Positions 23,050 through 34,863 of a stretch of DNA of 64,000 nucleotides are shown here, one piece after another. The notes below the pieces were generated by a model, which saw only the letters and a list, made by a program, of their open reading frames with translations, did no database searches and was not told where the DNA came from. Location: assembly GCA_035772735.1 (NCBI GenBank), contig JASDFA010000008.1, forward strand, positions 7,360,501 to 7,424,500, in the 5' to 3' direction. Position 1 is the stretch's first letter. Each line of letters begins with the position of its first letter. A program made the translations under genes and the position numbers. This DNA is from Datura wrightii. Its lineage: Eukaryota > Streptophyta > Magnoliopsida > Solanales > Solanaceae.

Positions 23050-23860
23050 TCATCCGTATAACGCCTCGAAGGGCGACATCTGAATAGCTGAGTGATAGGT
23101 ATTATTATAAGCAAACTCGATTAGGGGCAAATGCTCGTCCCAGTTACCTCCAAAATTTAGCACACACGCTCGTAGCATGTCCTCGAGCGTCTGAATAGTG
23201 CGCTCAGCCTGTCCGTCTGTCTGAGGGTGGAATGCAGTACTCAATTTAATCTGCATACCCAGACCTCTCTGAAATGACTGCCAGAATCTAGCCGTAAACT
23301 GTGCTCCTCTATCCGAAATAATATATACTGGCACTCCGTGCAATCTAACTATCTCTCGGATATACAACTCAGCATAATCTTCGGCCGAGAAGGTAGTTCT
23401 CACTAGCAAGAAATGAGCTGATTTTGTCAATCTGTCAACTATCACCCATATAGAGTCATGTCTGTGTCTGGTACGAGGTAATCCTGCCACAAAATCCATA
23501 TTTACTGCCTCCCATTTCCAAAGAGGCACTGCTATATCCTGAGTTAACCCGCCCGGTTTTTGGTGTTCCGCCTTTACCTATTGGCAGTTAGGACACTGGG
23601 CTACAAATTCAGCAATTTCTCTTTTCATTCCTGGCCACCAATAATTCTCCTTAATATCATGGTACATTTTTGTCGCACCGGGGTGGAGAGAATAGCGGGC
23701 GTAATGTGCCTCATTCATAATCTGCTGGCGGAGCCCTGAAACATCTGGAACACATAGGCGACCTTTACATAACAACACTTCTTCCTTAGTTACCTGAAAA
23801 TCTGGCACTTCACCCTGCTGGATTCTGTCTTTAAGCTGGATCAGGTCAGGATCCTCATAT
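23050..23860 (-). pseudogene. R6 integrase zinc-binding domain and catalytic core
   Basis: The zinc domain reads HYARYSLHPGATKMYHD..FVAQCPNCQ with all four HHCC ligands, ended by a TAG (from CAG) near 23578. The core frame 23529-23050 keeps all three catalytic acids: VNMDFVAGLPRTRH (Asp), YIISDRGAQF (Asp) and DGQAERTIQTLEDML (Glu). This is the best-preserved integrase core in the window. Only the stops on either side break the fusion with the zinc domain and the C-terminus. Confidence 0.92.
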
Positions 23861-24575
23861 TGCCGTTCTTTCACTTCCACAACTAATGATGACACGACAG
23901 TGTTCTGAATTACCGCTCTGCCGTCCTCTGCTTTTGCTACACGAATGGCTAGGCTAGCTAACTGATGTATCTCCCTGACCAATTCCCGCTGCTTGGGCTG
24001 CAAATATGCTAAACTCCCCATGGACTTACGACTGAGAGCATCTGCTACAACATTAGCTTTTCCTGGGTGGTATAGAATATTCACATCATAATCCTTTAAC
24101 AGCTCCAACCAGCGACGTTGCCGCAGATTCAACTCCCTCTGTGTGAAGATATACTATAGGCTCTTGTGATCTGTGAAAATATCAACATGGACGCCATGCA
24201 GGTAATGCCTCCATATTTTCAAGGCGTGGATCACTGCGGCTAATTCCAGGTCGTGGGTAGGGTAATTCTTTTTGTGTTTCCTCAGTTGTCTGGAAGCATA
24301 CGCAATCACTTTACCATGCTGCATCAACACACAACCTAACCCAACACCTGATGCGTTGCAATACACTTAATAACCCTATGTGCCTTCTGGCAATGCTAGC
24401 ACTGGGGCGGAGGTTAATCTGTCTTTTAACTCTTGGAAGCTCTGCTCACATGCCTCAGTCCATTGAAATTTTGCTGCTTTCTGCGTCAGTTTAGTCAGAG
24501 GTGCTGCTACAGTAGAGAATCCCTCAACAAACCTCCTGTAATAACCTGCTAATCCCAGAAAACTACGGACATCGG
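23861..24575 (-). pseudogene. R6 RNase H
   Basis: The minus strand encodes FLGLAGYYRRFVEGFS and APLTKLTQKAAKFQW (connection), then the RNase H blocks YCNASGVGLGCVLMQHGK, HDLELAAVIHALKIW and FTDHKSL, and ANVVADALSRKS. The first catalytic Asp of the YCDAS motif is Asn here (GAT to AAT), while R11 keeps Asp. There are stops near 24366 (two) and 24153. The Asp-to-Asn change should abolish activity on its own. Confidence 0.88.
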
Positions 24576-25400
24576 TTGGAGTGGTAGGCCTAGGCCATGA
24601 TTTGACTGCTTCTATCTTCTGCGTGTCAACCTATATACCAACATCCGACACAATATGCCCTAAAAAGGCTACTAAATTAAGCCAGAATTCACACTTAGAA
24701 AATTTAGCATATAACTGGCGGTCCCTGAGGGTCTGGAGCATTGTCCGCAAATGATTCCGGTGATCTGCTTTAGAGCGAGAATACGCCAGAATGTCATCAA
24801 TGATTACTATTACGAACAGGTCCAGGAAAGGTGTTCATCAGGTCCATGAAGATTGCCGGGGCATTCGTTAACCCAAAGGACATGACTAGAAATTCAAAAT
24901 GTCCATATCGGGTCCTGAACGTTGTCTTTGGAATATCTCGTTCACGAACTCGAACCTGGTGATATCCGGACCGCAAGTCAATCTTAGAAAAGTATCTGGC
25001 CCCCTGCAACTGATCAAATAAGTCATCAATTCTGGGAAGCGGGTACATGTTCTTCACTGTAATTTGTTCAATTGTCGATAATCTATGCACATATGGAGTG
25101 AGCCATCTTTCTTTCTCACAAATAGAACTGGCGCACCCCATGGTGATGTACTCGGTCTAATGAAACCCTTATCCAACAAGTGTTTCAGCTGCTCCTTTAA
25201 TTCTCTGAGTTTCGCAGGAGCCATACGATAGGGAGGAATTGATATCGGCTGAGTGCCTAGTAACAAGTCAATAGAAAAATCTATTTCCCTTTCTGGGGGA
25301 ATACCAGGTAACTCATCGGGAAACGCATTAGGGAACTCGTTCACCACCGGAACAGACTTGAGTGTCGGAGATTCTGCTCGGACATCCTGAACTCTGACCA
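24576..25400 (-). pseudogene. R6 reverse transcriptase
   Basis: Blocks in order: SIPPYRMAPAKLRELKEQ, GFIRPSTSPWGAPVLFVRKK, MCIDYRQLNK, IDDLFDQLQGARYFSKIDLR, GYHQVRVRERDIPKTTFRTR, and the catalytic motif IIDD at 24793-24804 (FIDD in R11). A frameshift lies after RQLNK. An 11-base deletion after FMDLMN removes the SIFRPY part and shifts frame right before the catalytic motif. A further stop lies in the thumb near 24640. The length is otherwise that of a normal Ty3/gypsy RT. Confidence 0.9.
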
Positions 25401-25850
25401 GATGGTAAATACATCCCTTAAATATCAATTTCCTCACCTGAAGGTAGGAAATAAACCTACCTTTTGGCGTAGCAGTGCTGCCCTTCCACTCCCGCACTGC
25501 TTCTCCTGGGAAGTTGAATCGGACCGTCTTGGTCCAACATTCAACATCAGCAAAGCGCGGCACTACCCGATTCATACCCATTATGGCATCGAAGTCTATC
25601 ATTTCTAACTCGACTAGATCTACTATGGTCTGACGGTCAGCAACCTCTACTGTACACCCTCGGTAAATTCTGCTAGCTACAATAGAGTCACCGACGGGCG
25701 TGGATACTGAAAAGGGTTGCTGCAATAATTCTGATGCAATACTGAACTTTCATGCCACAAATGGAGTAATGTAGGACAAAGCAGATCCTGGATCAATCAA
25801 TACATAACCAGGGTGTGAGCAGATAGTTAGCATACCTGTCACAACATCAG
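25401..25850 (-). pseudogene. R6 aspartic protease
   Basis: The active-site segment reads YVLIDPGSALSYITPFVA with the catalytic Asp at 25792-25794, an intact Asp-Pro-Gly-Ser form, followed by a stop at about 25752 just after FVA. The frame then continues LLQQPFSVSTPVGDS and VDLVELEMIDFDAIMGMN. The last residues are MGMNR where R11 has MGMDW. A single stop is the main lesion; the motif itself looks functional. Confidence 0.88.
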
Positions 25851-27228
25851 GTGACGCTTCTGAATCCTACCTCCCTGGTAACGCGTATGTGCGGCTTGGG
25901 CCCGCACCTACACTGGAGGCCCCTGATCTGCCCCGACCCCTGCCTGCTGAAACTGAGGGCCTGCACCCTACCGAGGATGCTGTAGCTCGTGACCCTGCGG
26001 ATGCCCTGTCCTGTCTATCCCGATCCTCCTGACCTCTGGTTGGGCAATCTCTCATCAGATGGCCCTCTTGGACACAAATATAACATCCGGTGGAGCCATA
26101 CCTACATGCTCCAGGATGGCGTCGGCTGCATATAGGGCAAAGTGGTAGGGTATACCTACTCTGCTCCGCCCTCCCCTGTAATGGTGAATCTACAATCTGC
26201 GAACCTCAGCCGGTCTCTGACTGCCTCCTGCGGCTAAATCTACCGCTCTGCGGCTGTGGTGGAGGCGGGGGCCTGGGCGGCTTGTCTAACAATCGTGGCC
26301 TAGGTTCTCCCCGAGCCTCCCTCTGTAACTCAACTGGTCTATCCCTGCGACGCTATTCCTGATTGGTCCTTCTAATCTCCCGATGCCGCTGCCTGATGCC
26401 CTCAATATTCTGGGCAAATGCCTGAACTTGGGCAATATCCATGTCCTCTTGCAGTGTGGCCATAATACAAGTCTCAACATATTCTGAATTTAACCCCATG
26501 ATAAAGCGGTGTACTCTGGATGCCATGGTATCAACAAAGGCCGGTGCATACCAGGCCAAAGAATCAAACCGCAAGGCGTATTCCCCAACACTCATGGCCC
26601 CCTGCTCTAGATGTAGAAACTGATCCACCTGGGCCTGTCGAATCTCCCGTGGCAAATAGTGATCCAGAAAAGCTCCTGAGAAGCTGGACCAGGTCAGAGG
26701 GGAAACATCTCTCCCTCGGGACCTTTCCCAGCTTTCATACCACAATACAGCGATGTCCCATAACCGGAATGCTGCCAACTCAACCGATTCTATAGGCATG
26801 GCATGCATAACCCTGAAAATTCTCTGCATTTGATCCAGAAAATCCTGAGGGTCCTCTGTCCGGTCTGTACCTGTAAACTGCGGGGGATTCAAAGCCAAGA
26901 ACTCTCGGACCCTTGAACTACCGGGCCCTCCTGACGACTCCGCAACTGTAGACGGCATAGGCTGACGCTGAGCGGCCATCATCTGTGCTAACATGACTAC
27001 CGCACTCCTAACCTCCTGGTCGGAAGGTATCGGTATAGGGACTACTGGAGATAGTGTCGCCCCAAGTGGCTCATGATGTGGTGGAGACTGCTGAGAAGGC
27101 TGGGACGATGCCTCTGTAGTGCCCTCTGATCGGGCTGTTTCTAAACGAGGGTGAGGCATCCTGCTGGTGCCTTCCCCTACTGCAATATCTAAGCTTCGGC
27201 CTGTGATAGGATGTCGCTGATCTGACAT
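25851..27228 (-). pseudogene. R6 gag (Tekay-like), long intact N-terminal frame
   Basis: The start ATG at 27228 lies about 200 bases after the primer site and is matched by the R11 ATG at 57660. The first 291 codons are open. There is a Ser/Pro/Gln-rich N-terminus, then the gag core with DPQDFLDQMQRIFRVMHAMP, FRLWDIAVLWYESWERSRG and FSGAFLDHYLPREIRQAQ. The frame ends at a TAG after RRTNQE, at exactly the position of the TAG in R11. Beyond it come the Pro-rich linker and a zinc knuckle, CYICVQEGHLMRDC (26044-26085), with all CCHC ligands present, then Arg/Gly-rich sequence. Three more stops lie in the linker. Confidence 0.92.
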
Positions 27229-27424
27229 TATCTGTAACCAAAGAATACAGTAAGCTCTAGGGACTCAACCCTATACTGTACCGCTCTATAGCACGACTGA
27301 ATAAGAATAAAAGACAACCATTCTATCATGCCTTGCAGCCCCCGACCCATAGTATGTGGTGCACAACACATCCATAGGCAGGACTCTACTTAGCACGACT
27401 TGCAGACTCCCTGGGATACGACCT

Positions 27425-27436
27425 GCTCTGATACCA
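27425..27436 (-). other. R6 primer binding site (initiator Met tRNA)
   Basis: The minus strand reads TGGTATCAGAGC, a perfect 12-base complement of the initiator Met tRNA 3' end, four bases from the LTR edge. Confidence 0.95.
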
Positions 27437-27440
27437 AGTT

Positions 27441-30018
27441 TGTCACACCCCGCCTTCGGGGGTATGACTGGCACCTGGTGCCCTACTAGGACCTGAACTG
27501 CTAGACTACTGAGCCTAAGCACATCTGGTGCCTGGCTGGCTCTAACTCAGATTCAGGGAAACAACGGGCTATATAATGGCTGTAAATACAGCCTCCAGCC
27601 GACTAGGCCTATAGCCACCTGTACCTGTAATAGCAGCTAACCAGAAACACACTCGTAACAAGGAACCTATGCGGGCCGACAAGGCCACCATGCTGTCTAG
27701 TTATCTGTAACTCAACAAAGATGTACTGGAAAGCTACATGACCGGCGAGGTCACCACTACTGTCAACAGAGGCCTCACACGGCCAACATAAACTGAAATG
27801 CTAAAAAGCTATAACAAACTGCACAGCCTCACACGACCGGCTCAACTGACCACAGGGAAATATATACAGTCTGCAAGCCTCTAGGAATACTGACAAGATC
27901 GTCGGGACAGGGCCCCGACCTACCCATACTGTACAACAAAAGGAAATGATGTAAACCTCTGAAATATCAAGCTCCGGATGACAGGAGCTGATGACTCTAC
28001 GCTGGCTAGGATCACGAGGGATCGCCTCCTCGTCTATGAGTACCTGCAGGCAAGTAATGCAACGCCCCACTGGGTGTCAGTACCACTGGTACTTAGTATG
28101 TAAAGCAACAACTGAAGAATATCTGAAAGTAACAATACAACTGATGGAAATTGAAATAGAAAGGAATAGACTAAACTGATTGAAAACGTAAAGCTAAGCC
28201 TACTCTTAACGATGCTGGAAGGAGTAGGAGTCATACCTAGAGATGTATCGCTTTACTGTCGATCTACTCGTATCTAGTATAACATGGCATAACACAACAT
28301 AACATAGCATAGCACACACAAACCTTACCCGGCCCCCATAAGCCGGGAGGTACAATCAACATGCAATCTATACCCCTACCCTGGTCATCCCATCTCCTAT
28401 AATAACTATAAGCATCCTGCCGATCCCCTCGATATGCACTTGGGCTCGCTGAGCCCCTGACTATAACTGTACCTGAGTCCGGAGGACTCCTGAATCAACA
28501 CCCTGGGCGTACCCGCTCGACGGGGGTGTATAAGGGCCGACCAAGGCACAATATGGGGAAAATCGGCATCCCATCTTCGTCCCCTGTGGGACAGCATGCC
28601 ACTCCGTAGAGCGACGTATCCTCGCCCTCTGGCGAACGAGTCGATACAGCTATTAACCTTGGGGCGGTCATGAATGCTAGGTAATCCAACCCCAAGACAA
28701 TACAGTGGTGTCAACTAGTAATACTATCTGTATATACCACATGCTGAAGCTAGTGATGATAATGTATCTGTACATGCTATATGCTGAACTAGCGATAGTG
28801 GTATGTATGTATTTAATATATGCTGAGACTAACAAATATATATATATATATATATAATCTTTTGTCATTCTGTGTTGAGTCTAATGTTGAACAAGATATG
28901 GTTTTTCTGCTGGAAATCATGCTGTATAACTGAGTTTCTATAGTAACATGATCTACTATTTCTAACATGCTTTATAAACTTCTTTTTAATCTACCATTCT
29001 ACTTCTGAGATACCTTACAGATACTTATATTGCTTTACTAAGTTTCAACTGAATACAATAATATCCTAACATGCTTTACTAATTCACATACTGGGCATGT
29101 TGTACAGTTCCTAACACCTTGTATTAGAATTTATATCCTGCTAGCAAGTTTCACGCTATACATAACATGATGCTTCCAATATCGTACCAACATTCATAAT
29201 AAACATAATACACGACTTCTGAACATTCTATTGGCCTTTAAACTATTTTACTATGCCAAGACTACTAACTTGCTGAGGAAACTAGCTTTACATACCTTCA
29301 CTACTGATTTTCCGACTAACTAGCGTAGCTTGGTCAGTATTCTAGCTATTTCTCCCAACTGCATTCATATATATGTCAATCAGAACTAAATACAACTTTA
29401 TTCTGATGGACAACATCACTTTCGATATAATTATAGCCTAAACATAGGCTTATCGAAAGACGGTCGAAAACTCGCTATTTTCCAGAAGTCCAGAAGGGAG
29501 AAGTATTCACTTCACAGCTAGGAACACATAGAAACCAGTTTGGAGCAATTCCACTTACCTTAGTCCGGTAGCCCGACGATTTGTCAGCCGAATTTCGCAA
29601 AACTAAATCCGTAGGAATGCTCCCTGCTACTAAATACCTTGGTACCTGAGGCTAATTTGAGTTTAGACTACGTTTGACAGCGTAATCGAACGATAATATA
29701 TTACCTCTCTTCGCCTCACTCTGTTTCTCTGCGTTTTCTGGAAATTAAATAAGAAATATGACCTTACAAACCGAAGTGGGGGCTTAATATACTTGGGCCT
29801 GGACAGGCCCAACGTGTCACGGAGCCAACGCGGAGGCTCCACCTCAGTGACACGTTGCCATAGCGGAGGGGCTCTGCCTCGGCTCCTTCCGTGATGGTTC
29901 GACAGGCTATCCGTCCGATCCTTTTTCGGGCCTTTCTCTAGCACGTATGGCTTTCAAATATGTTTAATCACCGTGCGAATAGGCCATCTAGGTGTCGGAA
30001 ATCTTACGAGGTATAACA
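27441..30018 (-). repeat. R6 5' LTR (2578 bp)
   Basis: Same ends as the 3' LTR. The TA run is short here (28837-28856). The GC-rich cassette is at 29811-29898, and the TATA site reads TATATTAA (29784-29791, minus), one change from the 3' LTR copy. Confidence 0.95.
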
Positions 30019-32866
30019 AGAAGGCAATTGCCCTCTGTGCTTCACATTCATGCGTTCCAACACTTTAGCAAATACACACCTTAATACCAAGTAATCATAA
30101 AAATTTGGAGGAACCATAATATGCTACTACAGAAGCTCAAATACAGGGGAATGCCGGATTAATCCTCGGAATGAATTCGTGCTTGAAAATCAAGATACAA
30201 AGAACGCCTTACATACCTTTTTTTTCCGATGAGCTTTCTTATGTCGTTTCTTCCTTTTAACAAGAAGAACCTTAGCCCCTTAAATTAATTGAGTTTATCA
30301 CCCAGTGACAAGGCTGTTTCAATCCAATGTATCCAGCCAAAATGTTACATCAATAGGCAGTCACAACACAAACAAATGAGGCAACACTTAGCATTTCTTA
30401 TTTCAACTTGTTTCTACGACTTCGGGGGAAAATAGAGGTAGGAAATTACCTCACTTTTATCATGAAAAACTCCCATAAATATAGAGTATATTCTCAGAAA
30501 AACACAGCTATTCCAACCTTCAAAAACGAGCACAACTTCAACAACAAAATACCAACAACGGCAGCCCAACATAACCTCCAACTTCTAGCTTTAGCTAGGA
30601 TTGTTAGGCAAGTTAAGAAATTAGAAACACTTACCCTTTGAATGAGAATATTGTTGGATATAATAGGAGTATTTTCCTCCAAATCACTTCCCGATAATGC
30701 AGAAATCTTGCTGCCCAAAACGCAGCAAAATAACAGCACAACAACTACAACAAGTCAACATACAAACCATAACTTTCTTCTAGTTTTCCTTCAAAAATTC
30801 ATACACTTATTAGAGATTTCAAAAGTGGGAAGTGACTTACTATTTCTTAGGAACAATTCCTACTAAGATGGAGTATAACATTAGCTCAAATTAGTCCCAA
30901 ACACGCAGCAACAACACTACCAAAACGAAGCTACAAGGCAGCAACAACTTCACCACAATGTTGCCTTCACTTCCATCAATTTTTGCTTGTATCCTGATGG
31001 TGTTTTCTTGAGGGATTTCCTCTTGGTTTGTAAAGATTTTGTACTGGAAAAGAGAGAGGATTTCAGAGGTTAAGCAAGAACCTCAAACCTGGACAATTTG
31101 AAAATGATTTCATAACCAAAAATATAAAATATAAAGGTGTTTGGGTGGTGGCCGTTTTTAGGGCAGTGGCCATGTCACTGCCCGATAGTGCTACCGTAAA
31201 ACACCTATAACTTTTTATTCCAAACTCCGATTGATGAGCTGTTTGATGTTATAAAAAGTAGACTCAAAGACAATTGATTTGATAGGTCGTGGGGCTTCTA
31301 ATTCTTTATATATTGGGAGATATGGTCATTTAAATTTGACCCTAATTTATAAACTTTACATACTCTTTGTTTTTTCCATTCGTACACATTTCCCTTATCA
31401 TCTACGATCAATATACAACCCGTAATTTCCTTAACATAACATATGAACATCAAATAATTTCCAAAAATTTTCGTGGGTGTAACAATAAAATGTGATTTCT
31501 CTTAATAGGTATGATTTAGTTGAGTTTTAATTATTGAATTGTGAGTTATGGGAAGGTTTCATATTATTTTCTTTAAAATCATATTTCAAGCTTTTTAAAT
31601 CTAAAATGCCCATTAATGAAGGTTCATGAAAGTCATGATTTATGATGAGTATCAAATATTTTGGGTTTGTTGATGATGGAAATGCACGAATTCAAGTTAC
31701 CATGTTTATGAGCATATTTTGAAAGAATTGAGTATGTTAAAGTATTGGGCAATGCCCCCATATTGAAGAATAACTTACGATTTACGAAATGAATTACATG
31801 ATTTATCAATTTATGATGTTGGCCGATGAAAAAGGGCATTTGATTCTTGGCTAAGCATGTTTTAAAGGGGATCAATGATGATAAATGTTATATTTTAGCC
31901 AATGAATCATAATGCATGATGTTATTGATTCACGTATCAGACTATATACATATTTTTGGGAGCTGTATCTAGCACCGAGCAGCTCGGTGTTCAAAGGACT
32001 ACGCCGGTGTCTCATAACCATGTGTCACCATGGGTTTATAATGATATATTGTATTGATAATGATTCCCTCAAATGTGATATCACACCTAATGAACGACCC
32101 TCGCCTAGAAAGCCAGGGTCGACTCTGCCCACTTGAGTGAGATAGTTGGGGCATCATGAAAGGCTCTACCATGATGGTGTCGGTTCTAACGAGTTCTTCC
32201 ATTGTTCCGTGTGTCTTATGCATTTTTATGTTTATGTTATTGGCTCAAGTTATGTTTTGATAAATATTACTTACGATTATGATCATGAACGTTTTATGAA
32301 TGACTTCAAAGCCTTGAGCCTTATGTTTTCTGATGAAGTTTATGATACAAGCATGATGTCCCTCTTCTATGTTTATTTATGAGCTTATCTTACTTTTAAT
32401 GTCCATTCTACTTTCCTTGCATACTCGGTACATTCCACATACTAACTGCATACTTTTTCTGCTGTACCATTTCGTGATACAGGGTCCGGATCTCAAGCTC
32501 ATCCTCATCCTTAGCCCATCACAATTCTTTCTCCCAGATCATTGGTGAGTCCTCATGTTTCGAGGGTCGTTTGACAGACTTTTATGTTATCTTGTGTTTC
32601 AGTATTGGTCAGGTTAGTTGGGTATGTTGTCCCATCAACCCATCATATGTTTTAGAGGCTTTCAGACAGTATGAAGTACTGAGCTTATGTGTATGTCTTG
32701 TACTTTTAGATTATATGCTATGGTTACATTTTCATTATGTTTTTATGCTAAGTATTCTGCTTTATTGAATGAGATTAGCTGTATGCATGTGCCATGGGTC
32801 GACTTGGGGTCTCTCGGGGTCCCTTGTCCCGTGTCTACGATCCGGGTGTACGTTTGGGTCATGAGA

Positions 32867-33162
32867 ATCTTGGTATCAGAGCAATAGGTTTGAAGTGTCC
32901 TAGGGTGTCTGAAAGCTACATTGAGTAGAGTCTTTTTCATGGGTGTGAAGCACGCGACACCTATGATGAAGAGGCTACTAGACAATTAGAAAATGTTCCC
33001 TTATTTCATGATTCTATGTCGTGCAATAAAAAGTCTCTCCGTCCTTCTAATTTGTGCGATTCGCGATTTCAGAATTATGGCTCCTAGGAGAATGAACGGA
33101 AGGAGGAATGGGAATGATGAAGGCCACGGAGGTGGCAATGACTATGGGCATCCACAAGGGCC
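32867..33162 (+). pseudogene. R3 internal stub: leader and gag start
   Basis: After the second LTR the internal leader begins again, then the gag start ATG at 33077, encoding MAPRRMNGRRNGNDEGHGGG as in the first internal region. After about 28 codons it runs straight into LTR sequence at 33163. Everything from gag codon ~29 through pol and the first ~450 bases of the next LTR is deleted. Confidence 0.88.
32871..32882 (+). other. Perfect initiator-Met primer site in R3 stub
   Basis: TGGTATCAGAGC, five bases after the second R3 LTR. It proves that this LTR was once followed by a complete internal region. Confidence 0.92.
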
Positions 33163-34863
33163 TTCACGTAATTTTCTAAACTCCTAAGGCCTAAACTATG
33201 TCATTTTAAGGTCAGAATAAGGTCTTTTAAGGGGGATTAGCCCATGCTAAGGCCTCATTTATCCATGCAAGAGTTAGAGAGGGGAGTAGAAGGTGATTCA
33301 AGTGTTCTTCCTCAAAATTCTCCAAATCTCCATCTTGGGCTTTCAAGGGGAAATTAAGAACCAAGTATTCCCCGGTATGTAGGGTTTAGAATGGGTGAAT
33401 CCTTCCACACCCATGCCCAAATTTCGATTTAAATCATGAATTTTCTCTATTCAAGTTCTACGGGGTTTTACCCCAAATGCATGAAAATGTGATTTCTCTT
33501 TATGGGTATGATTTAATTGAGTTTTAATTATTGAATTGTGAGTGATGAGCAGGTTTTATATTATTTTCTTTAAAATCATATTTCAAGCTTTTTAAATCTA
33601 AAATGCCCATCAATTAAGGTTCATGAAAGTTATGATTTATGATGAATATCAAATATTTTGAGTTTATTAATGATGGAAAAGCACTAATTCAAGTTACCAT
33701 GTTTAAGAGCATATTTTGAATGAATTGAGTATGTTAAAGTATTGGGCAATTCCCCCATGTTGAAGAATGACTTACGATTTATGAAATGAATTATATGATT
33801 TATCGATTTATGATGTCGGTTGATGAAAAAGGGCCTTTGATTCTTGGCTAAACATGTTTTAAAGGGGATCAATGATGATAAATGTTATATTTTATCCAAT
33901 GAATCTTAATGCATGATGTTATTGATTTACGTATGAGCCTATATGCATGCTTTTGGGAGCCGTGTCTAGCACTGAGCAGTCCGGTATTCAAAGGACTACG
34001 ACGGTGTCTCATAATCACGTGCCACCATGGGTTTTTAATGATATATTGTATTGGTAATGATCCCCTCAAATGTGATATCATGCCTACTGCACGACCCTCG
34101 TCTGGCAACCCAGGGTCGGCTCAACCCACTTGAGTGAGATAGTTGGGGCATAAGGAAAGGCTCTACCATGATGGTGTCGGTTATGACGAGTCCTCCCATT
34201 GTTCCGCATGTCTTATGAATTTTTATGTTTATGTTATTGGCTCAAGTTATGTTTTTAAAAAGTTTACTTACGATTATGATCATGAATGTTTTATGAATGA
34301 CTTGAAAGCCTTGAGCCTTATGTTTTCTTACGAAGTTTATGATCCAAGCGTGATATCCCTCTTATATGTTTATTTATGAGTTTATCTTACTTTTAATGTC
34401 CATTCTACTTTCCTTGCGTACTCGGTACATTCCATGTACTGACCGTATACTTTCTGTGCTATGTCGTTTCATGATACATGGTCCAGATCTCAGGCTCATC
34501 CTCATCCTTAGTCCATCATAGTTATCGCTCTCAAGTTATTGGTGAGTTCTCATGTTCCGAGGGTCGTTTCACAAACTTTTATGTTATCTTGTGTTTCAGT
34601 ATTGGTCAGGTTAGTTGGGGATGTTGTCCCATCAACCCATCGTACGTAGTAGAGGCCTTCAGATAGTATGAAGTACTCAGCTTATGTGTATGTCCAGTAC
34701 TTTCAGATGTTACACTATGGTTACATTTCCGTTATGTTTTTATTCTTAGTATTCCGCTTTATTGAATGAGATTAGTTGTATGCATGTGCCATGGGTCGAC
34801 ATAGGGTCTCTCGGGGTCTCTTATCTCGTGTCTATGATCCAAGGGTATGTTCGGGTCGTGACA
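33163..34863 (+). repeat. R3 third LTR, 5' truncated
   Basis: 1701 bp matching R3 LTR bases from about 452 to the end, and finishing GGGTCGTGACA followed by the ACAAC duplication. It is uninterrupted, so it shows what the LTR looks like at the R4 and R5 insertion points. Confidence 0.9.

Larger units (their letters stand above)
19566..30018 (-). mobile_element. R6: complete Tekay-like chromovirus, minus strand
   Basis: A full-length element of 10,453 bp with two LTRs (2578 and 2620 bp), perfect AGAAG duplication, a perfect initiator-Met primer site and a G-rich polypurine tract. Gag, protease, RT, RNase H, integrase and chromodomain are all present in order on the minus strand, but several stops and small indels interrupt them. 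The two LTRs differ at about 4% of sites in the first ~320 bases counted by eye, plus a TA-repeat length difference, so the insertion is fairly recent. It sits inside R5, which sits inside R3. R11 is another member of this family. Confidence 0.95.
16786..31484 (-). mobile_element. R5: solo-LTR-like insertion carrying R6
   Basis: Without R6 this is about 4.2 kb (16786-19565 plus 30019-31484) with no recognisable coding domain. Its ends are inverted: the minus strand starts TGTTACACCCACGAAAA and the plus-strand start reads TTTCACACCCGAAAA. On the minus strand, a TATA-like stretch lies near 31120-31135 in front of a pyrimidine-rich leader. Toward its other end it has a GATGGTCGG..CCGACCTACCC block resembling the end region of the R6 LTR. 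I read it as a very long solo LTR related to the Tekay group. A non-coding element is the alternative. No primer site or polypurine tract was found. Confidence 0.6.
16066..32866 (+). repeat. R3 second LTR, interrupted by R5 and R6
   Basis: The LTR parts are 16066-16785 and 31485-32866, about 2.1 kb together. The first 71 bases are missing. It keeps the U3 inverted repeat (16084-16094 and 16104-16114). The two halves join exactly at the R5 duplication, as in the unbroken copy at 33480. It ends GGGTCATGAGA instead of ..GACA and is followed by a perfect primer site, so it once acted as a 5' LTR for the stub that follows. Confidence 0.87.
4697..34863 (+). mobile_element. R3: composite Tekay-like retrotransposon with three LTRs
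   Basis: The order is full LTR (4697-11123 with R4 nested), internal region with gag-pol (11124-16065), a second LTR lacking its first 71 bases (16066-32866 with R5 and R6 nested), a 296-base internal stub with primer site and gag start (32867-33162), and a third LTR lacking its first ~450 bases (33163-34863). One ACAAC duplication flanks the whole. Without nested insertions the LTR is about 2150 bp and starts TGTTATAACCC. Coding features (initiator-Met primer site, CCHC gag, chromodomain) place it in the Tekay/Del chromoviruses. The extra LTR is best explained by unequal recombination between LTRs of two copies, followed by deletions. Confidence 0.85.

Noticed and set aside
27425..27436. tRNA gene
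   Set aside because: Only 12 bases match the tRNA end, on the complementary strand and next to an LTR; these are primer sites.
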